From: Ariolimax columbianus | Taxonomy: Eukaryota; Mollusca; Gastropoda; Stylommatophora; Arionidae | NCBI GenBank assembly: GCA_036924085.1 | Contig: JAVGWX010000005.1 | Location: forward strand, 100,025,672-100,089,671 | Reading direction: 5' to 3' | DNA: 64,000 nt | Shown here: one piece after another, positions 37,001-49,000 of the stretch | How positions within the stretch are numbered: position 1 is the stretch's first letter | How the letters are laid out: each line of letters starts with the position of its first letter | Translations under genes and position numbers: made by a program | The notes under the pieces: model-generated | Told to the model about the DNA's origin: nothing | The model's database searches: none | The model's input: the letters and a program-made list of their open reading frames with translations, nothing else

Positions 37001-40000
37001 ACTCCATACACCTGAGGTGAGGTATGATGTGCTGGTTTTGTTGAGAACTCCATACACCTGAGGTGAGGTATGATGTGCTGGTGTTGTTGAGAACTCCACA
37101 CACTTGAAGTGAGGTATGATGTGCTGGTGTTGTTGAGAACTCCATACACCTGAGGTGAGGTATGGTGTGCTGGTGTTGTTGAGAACTCCATACATCTGAG
37201 GTGAGATATGATGTGCTGGTGTTGTTGAGAACTCTATACACCTGAGGTGAGGTATGATGTGCTGGTGTTGTTGAGAACTCCATACACCTGAGGTGAGGTA
37301 TGATGTGCTGGTGTTGTTGAGAACTCCATACACCTGAGGTGACGTATGATGTGCTGGTGTTGTTGAGAACTCCATACACCTGAAGTGAGGTATGATGTGC
37401 TGGTATTGTTGAGAACTCCATACACCTGAGATGAGGTATGATTTGTTGGTGTTGTTGAGAACTCCATACACCTGAGGTGAGGTATGATGTGCTGGTTTTG
37501 TTGAGAACTTCATACACCTGAGGTGAGGTATGATGTGCTGGTGTTGTTGAGAACTCCATACACTTGAAGTGAGGTATGATGTGCTGGTGTTGTTTAGAAC
37601 TCCATACACCTGAGGTGAGGTATGATGTGCTGGTGTTGTTGAGAACTCCATACATCTGAGGTGAGATATGATGTGCTGGTGTTGTTGAGAACTCTATACA
37701 CCTGAGGTGAGGTATGATGTGCTGGTGTTGTTGAGAACTCCATACACCTGAGGTGAGGTATGATGTGCTGGTGTTGTTGAGAACTCCATACACCTGAGGT
37801 GGGGTATGATGTGCTGGTGTTGTTGAGAACTCCATACACCTGAGGTGAGGTATGATGTGCTGGTGTTGTTGAGAACTCCATACACCTGAGGTGAGGTATG
37901 ATGTGCTGGTGTTGTTGAGAACTCCATACACCTGAGGTGAGGTATGGAAGATTTTGCTTGGGTACACTAGTGCCTTGTTTGTTGACAGATGCATCCAGCA
38001 AGTTAACTCTGTTAGGGTAGAAGACTATCTAACTAATGTTCTACACACTTCATCATTCACCTGCTCAGTGTGGAATAGGCTTCTGGGTTAGAAAAAAACC
38101 TATAGAAACAACTCTATTTATGATTCAACAGTATGTGACTGAATAACTGATTCAGTTTACGATCAGAAGAAGAAGAGCCATAATGCAAGCGATAGGTGTC
38201 AACTAGACTGTAGCACTGTCACATAGCGATAACTAGCATCTGTTCATGGCTTACACAGACTACCAACATTTCCATCCTAAAACTAGTTGTAACAAGGATA
38301 ATCCATGAGAGTCCAACATTGTCAATTTTGGTTTGACCTTTAATAAAATGTGATCTCTGATACAGTCAGTGCATATATATATATATGTGATGTATTTATG
38401 TCAATTTTTGTGTACATATTAAAATTGGATTTGTACCAATGTTGTTGATCTCTTATGACATTGACAAAACCCTGTCTGTATTTTTCTGCTTGGGCTGGAG
38501 TAAATTAAATTATTGGTGTACCGGATTAAACATATTGGAAAGTCTGAACTGGGCTGCGGGTTGAGCACATCTGCTTAATTCAACATCACACACACTCTGT
38601 GTGGCAGAGTCCAGGCTTTCACTGGGGTTTTTCTATCTAGAATGTAACCACATGCATCCACATAATTCAAGACCACACACAGCAAATAACATATAAAATG
38701 GCAGGTAATAGATTTAATACATGAATATCAACAAAACCAACATTTAGCAAACAGAACAGCAAAAGCGATATTATTACAAATGAGCACACACAATATTATT
38801 GAAGTGAGTGCAGTGAGATTACAAACAACACAAGAAATACATCTTAACTAAATAATTATATCTTATAATTTTTCTGTATTATTAATAACTTTGTGGAGGT
38901 TGTAAGTATAAGCTTTTGAATATTGCCTCCAATATACCCAACCCAGTTCTAGTCACACACTCCCCTCCCCTTATCTGCACCCTCAACACACTCTAAAAAA
39001 AACTTGTCATCATGATCGTATTCTGTGCATTCACTCACACTCAGATCCCCTCAGGCAGGTAATCTTGACATTATACATTCAATCTATTCAACGTATACTC
39101 ACATGTGATCACACACTCAATCTATCTGCATATACACACACTCCGGAACATACATTGTTCCCTCTGTGTCCTTCACACACCACACAAACATCCAGATCTC
39201 TCCTAGTCACAAGGCGCCCAACACACACCTTATAGAGTGACTAGCCAAGACTCAAAGGTGTAAACTGGTTCAGCCACCCTGCACTCCATTCAATCTCTCT
39301 AACATTCGTAAAACAGCCTATCAATCGCTCTTCTGTAAAGTCGCCGAGCTAAACAGACCGCTAGCTAAATTCTGTCTCTCTCTCTCCATGGCCAGACTCC
39401 CAGAGTTAAAAAGTCTAGTATTATGTAGTCTCAAGTAGTATCAGATCTCAAGGAGTATCAGAGCTGTCCAATGGTCCTCTGTGGGATGTCTGACCCAGTC
39501 ATCCTCTAGTTTGAACCTACCTCCATTTAGTTGTAATTGGCACAAATTATTCTGAATTCCTGTCACTCAAAATGCCCAGCAAGACCTGCTGGCCTCTGTC
39601 TGTCCCTTAACAAACACACACACACCCCCCCCTTCCCCCCTCCCAACATCCCAATTCGGCACACCGGAGTGGTCAGCTTGTAACCCCTACCCATACTAGA
39701 CACATTCCTTCCCTCAAATCCCCATCTTCCAAACCCCCCCCCCCTCTCCTTTGTTGGCTTAGTGTCCAGACCTTGGCAAAAATTTTTAGGTGCCTTTGTT
39801 CTCAGAGCCGTCGACCTCATCACCCCTGCGCCAAACGCTCATGCTCCGGCTGGAACTGTTACACATGTATGAACTCATAAAACAAATGATAAAAGCATGT
39901 ACACTACCTAACACAGGCAAGAGAATCAACTCCCTTCATCACCAAATCTTTGCATAGAGTCAGAAAACATGTACAGTACGCTATGTAACACATGCAATCA

Positions 40001-43000
40001 AAGATAGAAAACTTGTTACCCTTGGAATCCCAATAGGAAAGTTACCGCAAAACCAATAGATAAGCCGTCGTTTTTGGTAGGGGAAACTGGCCTTCCAGCT
40101 CATTTCTAATCCCTTTCTAGAGCATTTTAAATTATATTTTTGGGCATTCATCCTGAATGTGGGTACCATCTATCTCCACTTTCTGAAGATCTATCCTATT
40201 TATCTCTACGTGCTAGGTATATGTTCAATTTCCGCTTCCTGGAGGTGTCTTATCTATCTCCACTTCCTGAAGGTATGTCTTATCTATCTCTACTTCCTGG
40301 AGGTGTGTCTTATCTATCTCTACTTCCTGGAGGTGTGTCTTATCTATCTCTACTTCCTGGAGGTGTGTCTTATCTATCTCTACTTCCTGGAGGTATGTCT
40401 TATCTATCTCTACTTCCTGGAGATGTGTCTTATCTATCTCTACTTCCTGGAGGTGTGTCTTATCTATTTCCACTTCCTGACGGTGTGTCTTATATATTTC
40501 CACTTCCTGGAGGTGTGTCTTATCTATCTCTACATTCTGGAGGTGTGTCTTATCTATCTCCACTTCCTGGAGGTGTGTCTTATCTATCTCCACTTTCTGG
40601 ATGTGTGTCTTATCTATCTCCACTTCCTGGAGGTGTGTCTTATCTATCTCTACTTTCTGGAGGTGTGTCTTATCTATCTCCACTTTCTGGAGGTGTGTCT
40701 TATCTATCTCCACTTCCAGGAGGTTTGTCTTATTTATTTCCACTTCCTGGAGTCGGGTCCTATCTATTTCCCCAATATCCAACTGTATTAGTTGTTGTCC
40801 TATCTATTTCCCCAATATCCAACTGTATTAGTTGTTGTCCTATCTATTTCCCCAATATCCAACTGTATTAGTTGTTGTCCTATCTATTTCCCCAATATCC
40901 AACTGTATTAGTTGTTGTCCTATCTATTTCCCCAATATCCAACTGTATTAGTTGTTGTCCTATCTATTTCCCCAATATCCAACTGTATTAGTTGTTGTCC
41001 TATCTATTTCCCCAATATCCAACTGTATTAGTTGTTGTCCTATCTATTTCCCCAATATCCAACTGTATTAGTTGTTGTCCTATCTATTTCCCCAATATCC
41101 AACTGTATTAGTTGTTGTCCTATCTATTTCCCCAATATCCAACTGTATTAGTTGTTGTATTATCTATTTCCCCAATATCCAACTGTATTAGTTGTTGTCC
41201 TATCCAGTGCCACAGAGCTGTGCTTGTTTGAACAGTAACACATTTATGTCCACAAATTTGAACAGACAAACAGAGAAACAAACAAACATACAATATGTGA
41301 AATGTTTGATTTTTGTTGACCTACAGTCATTGTCAAGGGTTGGTGAGTACATCCTTCGCATGACTTTCTTCTTCTCCTTAGTACACTTTCAGACATTAAC
41401 TTGAATATATCTAAAGAAAGCAGTGGTCAGTCTGAGGTTATTGGTATCTCTACAGTTACTCATCTAATGCTCCACCTCCGACATGTTCCTGTATCTACTC
41501 CTGGTAAACCTGTTGGTCTCTCCATAAGTTATACTTATTTCAGGTTGGGTGAGCTATCCACATCTTAACAAATTGTTGGCATTAGAGATGTTGTAGTGAG
41601 ATGATATCCACTGTACCTCAGCAACTCTTAACAGTGATATAGTTCATTAGAAATATCTTTTCAGTTCTTTTGGTCTGAATTTCTTTGGCTCATCAGTGTT
41701 GTTGCACCCATAGGAAAGAAAAGGACCTGTAAACTGCCAAGTATGTAGTAAATGGTGACTAAAGAAGGTGGTGGATGGAGCTAGCAATATCACCATGTAT
41801 ACCATTTTTATGCAGGAATTACCACTGTAAAAGCATACAACCTAGCTTTGGATTAGTGTTCCCTTCAGGAGGCCAGCTGGAGTAGTCCTATGCTTAGTAT
41901 ATAATGACAAAGTATCTGTAAAGAGTACCACTTGTCAGTCATTTTTCCATCCATTGTTAGGAATTCTGCTGCAGTTCTGGAGACTTCTGCTCTGATCCAT
42001 TGTTAGGAATACTGTTTCAGTTCTGGAGACTTCTGCTCTGATCCATTGTTAGGAATACTGTTTCAGTTTTGGAGACTTCTGCTCTGATCCATTGTTAGGA
42101 ATACTGTTTCAGTTTTGGAGACTTCTGCTCTGATCCATTGTTAGGAATACTGTTTCAGTTTTGGAGACTTCTGCTCTGATCCATTGTTAGGAATACTGTT
42201 TCAGTTTTGGAGACTTCTGCTCTGATCCATTGTTAGGAATACTGTTTCAGTTTTGGAGACTTCTGCTCTGATCCATTGTTAGGAATACTGTTTCAGTTTT
42301 GGAGACTTCTGCTGTGATCCATTGTTAGAAATACTGCTGCAGTTCTGAAGACCTCTGCTCTGGTTACTGAACAACTTTACTGTTGCCACTGACAGCATTC
42401 TTTGTATGCCATTCCTTAGACTTGCTCTGCCTCCATTTCTATCACATTTGTAACTGTTCTATCTGTGCATGAAGTTCTCATCTCAAACATACAAATCATT
42501 TGACAAACTCATTTGCATGCATACAAATGTACTGTTGTCTTTACTGATATTTCATCTTTGTCAGGGCTGAAAAAATGAGAATATCACAGAAGAAACTGCT
42601 GAAGACTAAGTTTAATGTAAAACTGTAGTTGGGAAATCAAGACAGCGAGATCAAGAACTCATAACTACCCCCTCTTCCGCCACCACTCGAAAACTGAGAT
42701 CTTGAACTATGAAATCTTTAATACTTCATCCCTGACAGCAGTGGGACTACATTGACCTTATTTTAATACAGGACAACAAGGAAGGGAACTGGTCACCCTA
42801 CCTTCACAGTAGCTGAGAGCTCATACAGTAGAACTTCTAATACTTCATCCCTGACTTCAGCCTTTTCTGTGGAACTACCTTCACCTTTATGTATATGATA
42901 CTTCTGTGGCTGAAGATTTGCTTGCAATAATACTTCTATTCTTCCTGGAATGCTATTTCTTTTCTAGAATTCTGCTCTTTATGGATGAGGATGAGGTGGT

Positions 43001-46000
43001 GAAGTGTTGAGATGATGAGGGGAATATGAGATGGTGAGGTGATCAGATGGGGAGATGATGAGGGGAATATGAGATGGTGAGGTGATCAGATGGGGAGAGG
43101 ATGAGGGGGATATGAGATGGTGAGGTGATCAGATGGGGAGATGATGAGGGGGATATGAGATGGTGAGGTGATCAGATGGGGAGATGATGAGGGGAATATG
43201 AGATGATGAGGGGGATATGAGATGGTGAGGTGATCAGATGGGGAGATGATGAGGGGGATATGAGATGGTGAGTTGATCAGATGGGGAGATGATGAGGGGG
43301 ATATGAGATGGTGAGGTGATCAGATGGGGAGATGATGAGGGGGATATGAGATGGTGAGTTGATCAGATGGGGAGATGATGAGGGGGATATGAGATGGTGA
43401 GGTGATCAGATGGGGAGATGATGAGGGGGATATGAGATGGTGAGGTGATCAGATGGGGAGATGATGAGGGGGATATGAGATGGTGAGGTGATCAGATGGG
43501 GAGATGATGAGGGGGATATGAGATGGTGAGTTGATCAGATGGGGAGATGATGAGGGGGATATGAGATGGTGAGGTGATCAGATGGGAAGATGATGAGGGG
43601 GATATGAGATGGTGAGTTGATCAGATGGGGAGATGATGAGGGGGATATGAGATGGTGAGGTGATCAGATGGGGAGATGATGAGGGGAATATGAGATGGTG
43701 AGGTGATCAGATGGGGAGATGATGAGGGGGATATGAGATGGTGAGGTGATCAGATGGGGAGATGATGGGGGGGATATGAGATGGTGAGGTGATCAGATGG
43801 GGAGATGATGAGGGGGATATGAGATGGTGAGGTGATCAGATGGGGAGATGATGAGGGGAATATGAGATGGTGAGGTGATCAGATGGGGAGATGATGAGGG
43901 GGATATGAGATGGTGAGGTGATCAGATGGGGAGATGATGAGGGGGATATGAGATGGTGAGGTGATCAGATGGGGAGATGATGAGGGGGATATGAGATGGT
44001 GAGGTGATCAGATGGGGAGATGATGAGGGGGATATGAGATGGTGAGGTGATCAGATGGGGAGATGATGAGGGGAATATGAGGTGATCAGGTGGGGAGAGG
44101 ATGAAGTGTGGAGAAGCTGCACATTTTGTTGTGATTTTTTATTTTGGGCCATGGGGCATGCATTTGTGGGCTGGTATAAGAGTTGTCTACATGGTTTAAA
44201 TATTTGGGAGGATGTCATTTTTTTATACATGGCCACTCACTGAAGGATATTTTATGCTGTATTTAGTTGTCAATCAAAGTGAATGATGGGATGGCATGGG
44301 TGGATAACTGACAATTACGCCTCAAATCTTCAGGAACTTGAATGGAACTACTTTCCTGTTAATGTCTTCATATCAATGGAAGACCTCGTTCTGGCTTCAT
44401 AAGCACACATAGAGGAAATATTAGATAGTGTTAAGAGGGACATACTGATGATAATCAATGATCACAAGTGGTAGCCTTATGCTTGACATGGAGCAAAAAG
44501 ACTAATCAATCAAATCAATCATAGTAAACATTGATGACTGTTCTCTGAATGAGCATGTGGTCAAATCCTCTGAGGCTCATCACGGTCTGTTGTTTTCTGT
44601 TCCACAGATGCGTCCTGGAGGAGCACAAGGTCCTTGCACAAGGTGTCAAAACTCTCATCGTCCGTATGATGGGTTAGTTCTCAATTCAGCCTAAGATAGT
44701 TAGCTTTATTGAATGAATCTATTGTCCTAGTCATGCTGGGGTCCATGGTAAAAGAGTTGATAGCTTATATAGAAGCCTTACATCTTTAGGGACTAGTAGG
44801 GGGGTCTGCTGTCCTGGTCATGCTGGGGCCCATGGGGATGGAAGAGTTGATAGCATACATAGAAGCTTTACATCTTTAGGGACTAGTGGGGGGGTCTGCT
44901 GTCCTGGTCATGCTGGGGCCCATGGGGATGGAAGAGTTGATAGCATACATAGAAGCTTTACATCTTTAGGGACTAGTGGGGGGGGGAGGGGGGGGGTCTG
45001 CTGTCCTAGTCATGCTGGGGCCCATGGGGATGGAAGAGTTGATAGCATACATAGAAGCGTTACATCATTAGGGGGGGGGGGTCCTGCTGTCCTGGTCATG
45101 CTGGGGCCCATGGGGATGGAAGAGTTGATAGCATACATAGAAGCTTTACATCTTTAGGGACTAGGGGGTCTGCTGTCCAAGTCATGCTGGGGTCCATGGG
45201 GATGGAAGAGTTGATAGCTTACATGAAAGCCTTACATCTTTAGGGACTAGGGGGTCTGCTGTCCTGGTCATGCTGGGGCCCATGGAGATGGAAAAGTTGA
45301 TAGCTTACATAGAAGCCTTACATCTTTAGGGACTAGTAGGGGGGTCTGCTGTCCTGGTCATGCTGGGGCCCATGGGGATGGAAGAGTTGATAGCATATGT
45401 AACAGGTTCGTCTATCTTATTTAATGTACTGGTTACGAGAACCAATTTATCTTTATGTAACGGATCTAAGATTGTGTGATCCAGTTCTCTTCTATCTTAC
45501 TTGACACACAATAATGACATAAGAACATCAACATAGGTAAACACTAAAATATAAGTGTGAATAATAAAACAAGATAATTGATTTATTACATGTCTATGGT
45601 TTACAACATTATTAAAACTAAACTAACCAATCATAACTAACTCTTTCTATCTCAGGGAATGTTAGCATGAGCTTGAATGGAATCCCTGAAACTATAAGCC
45701 TAGTCCTAATGTCTTCAACAACCATACACATCTTGTTCTCAATGACTATGTACTTTGTAGTCATGTGTGTCCTTTGGCAGTTTGCGAAGAAGTTGATCTG
45801 AGCGGTCCTGTGCTGTGCAATAATAGCTTCTTGTTAAGTTTGTTTGGAGGCTCCCTGAGGATTCAGGTTACAACTTTTGATCAGGTGGGCTCTGATCATC
45901 CTGATTTTGAAAACGTTTTACAATGTAACCTGACATGAGTAGTCAACGGACCAATCTGCGAGACTGCTCTTTTAGATCTTTTCTTGTCAACACTGTCAAT

Positions 46001-49000
46001 CTGTCAGGGTCAGTTATTACCGAGTCACATGGGCTGTCCTATACCCCCACCCTTCTCGACAATTGTCTCCAGCTTGAAGTAAACATTAACTGCCTCTCTC
46101 TTATGCTGCCAATCCAATCCCAGCTCTGACAATGGCCACACCTTGTGTTGTGACCCTAGATTGACCTGACCTTGTCTGAGTTGAAATACTGAGTTAAGAT
46201 ATCCAAATACTTTCTCAGCCAACTTTGGCTCTCCGAGAACAAGTCTCTAGCCCCAATCTCTTCTGCTCTACAGGGATCTGTTACATATACACAGAAGCTT
46301 TACACCTTTATGGAATAGTGGGGATCTATTGTCCTGGTCATGCTAGGGTCCATAGTGAAGGAAGAGTTGACATACAGGTGGAACAACACACTTGTTGGGG
46401 ACATTAGATATGGATAGATTGCTGTTGTCATGCTAGGGTTGAGCATGAAAGACTGCCTGGGAGGAAGCAGCAGGAATGTGTACAATCAATAAGCTACATG
46501 AACCATCACTATCCAAAATGTTTGCCATTTATTTTGAGATTCGCCACCTATTGGTCTGCCTGGATTGCACTGATATAATTGAGATGTTTGACATTTTGAA
46601 TGTGCTCTTTGACATTTTGAATGTGGGGTTTGACATTTGCTTGTTGTGTTTGAGTGTTTGACATTTGACTGGTGTTTGAAGGTTTGGCATTTTACATTTT
46701 ACTGGTGTTTGAAGGTTTGGCATTTTACTGGTGTTTGAGGGTTTGACATTTGGCTGGTGTTTGATGGTTTGGAATTTGACATTTGACTCGTGTTTGATAT
46801 TTGACTGGTGTTTGATGGTTTGGGATTTGACATTTGACTGGTGTTTGAGGGCTTGGCATTTGATATTTGACTGCTGTTTGACCGTTTGACATTTGTTTGG
46901 TGTTTGAGGGTTTAATATTTGTTGTGTTTGAGGGTTTGGAATTTTACTGGTGTTTGACATTTGACTGGTGTTTGAGGGTTTGGCATTTTACTGGTTGATG
47001 GGTTTACATTTTGTATGTCATGTTTTACATTTTGAATGTGGAAGTTTGAGGGTTTAACATTTTGTATGTGTGTCTGACATTTTGTGTTGGGGTATTTGAC
47101 ATTTTGTATATGATGTTTGACAGTTTTGTATGTGATGTTTGTGTGTTTGATATTTTTAAAATATGTAATGTTTGGGTGTCTGACATTTTATATGTGGTGT
47201 ATATGTGTTTGACGTTTTGTATGGAGTGTTTTGGTGTTTGCCATTTTAAAAATGGTGTTTTGGTGTTTGTCATTTTGTATGGGGGTGTTTGACATTTTGA
47301 AATGGGGAAAATGATCAGAAATGAGGAAACTCAAAGACTAGTAGATGGTCAACAAAGTAGATTATTAGCCACAGCATTAGCAAAAGCAAAATATTTTTGT
47401 ACTAGAAATAGAGACCTGTGTTTTGGTATTTCTTTTCTGTCATTCAGCGTATAGGTTTTGTGAGAAAAGTTGCTTGTCTTTGCCATGCTTGTTGCTAGCA
47501 GTTGACTTTGTGCAGTAATGTGACATTTGTGCATTGACATCTTCCTCAGGATCCTTCATGGGGCCCATCCTGATGGGGAAGCTGTTGGACCTCCAGTGTG
47601 AGATCTGGCGGGAGAAGTGTGGCCACCGTCTATCCTGTTGGTTGTACAGCCAGGACGGTCTGGTTTACGGCGTCTACTTCTACATTCTGACCTTGAAGGG
47701 GCTGTCACTGATGTTCTGTATCCTGGCCCTCAAGTTCTACCAACCGCCACCAACTTTGTGTCACAGCTATATTATCAAGGTACCAATATGTCTGACTGGG
47801 ACTTTGTGTCACAGGCATTGTTGTCATCCAAAAGTGCACATGCTGAGTTGTTAACTTTTTATGTATATTCTCTGGTTGAAGTTTGCAGTGGATCTTCTTA
47901 TATTCTGGGATATACTGAAAAAGATAAGCCTGGGTCCTGATGTCTGTAGTGCAAAACTAGGATTCATAGTAGCCTCACCACTATGAAGATCACAGTGTTG
48001 ACACTCAACCTGTTGGCCAGGCTGTAGAAACATAATCTGTTTCCAGGTGCATAGTGTTGATGTGAGATGGGGGTCTTGGTCAGTATGTATCACCTGATGT
48101 GAGATGTGTGTCTTGATCTGTATGTATCACCTGATATGAGATGAAGTCTTGGTCAGTATTCTTTAAACTTATGTGAGGTAAGGTCTTAATCAGCATGCTC
48201 ATCCTGACATGAGATGGGGTCTTGATCAGTATGTTGTGTAACAGTTCCAGCTGGAGCATGGGCATTAAAGGCAGGGGTGATGGGGCCAGCGACTCAGGGA
48301 ACAAAGGTTACCTGAATGTGTGCCAAGGTCAATCACACTAAGTCCACAAAGGAAACAAGGGGTTCGGGGAAGAATGTGTCTGGTACAGGTGGGGGTTAGG
48401 AGCTGACCACTCTGGCGTTCCGATTTAGGTAGTCGGGGGTTGGTGGCAGTCATAGGTCGTCGCGTTCTGCACTCTAATTGAAGACAGACCCAACCCAAGT
48501 AGTTCCCAGGAAGAATTGTTGTTGTTGCTAATAGAAGACAGACTTCCTTCCAGGTAGTTCTTAGGAAAAACTGTTGTTACTTATAGAAGACAGTACCCAC
48601 ACAATTAGTTCTTGGGGAAGAATTCTTGTTAGTAATAGAAGACATGACCCATCCAAACAGTTCTCGGGGAAGAATTGTTGCTGTTACTAATAGAAGACAG
48701 GACCCACCCAATTAGTACATGTGAAGAATTGTTTTTGTTATAAATAGAAGACAGGCCCCACCCAAGTAGTTCCCAGGAAGAATTGTTGTTACTAATAGAA
48801 GACAGATCGCATCCAATTAGTTCTAGGAAGAATTGTTGTTGCATAAAGAAGACAAGCCCCCACCTAAGTAGTTCCCAGGAAGAATTGTTTATGTTACTAC
48901 AAGAAGACACGCCCCCACCTAAGTAGTTTCCAGGAAGAATTGTTTATGTTACTACAAGAAGACACGCCCCCACCTAAGTAGTTTCCAGGAAGAATTGTTT

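Noticed and set aside
36614..38001. Minus-strand open frames of up to 404 codons with HIIPHLRCMEFSTTPA-type repeats
   Set aside because: They are the reverse translation of the 46-bp array. One turn of three units (138 bases) is a multiple of three, so open length is expected; no non-repetitive part, no splice or start context.
40140..40871. Frames with VSYLSLLPGG, LIYLYFLEVC and EIDKTHLQEV repeats
   Set aside because: Shadows of the 30-bp array. The hydrophobic repeats mimic a membrane protein but result from pyrimidine-rich DNA.
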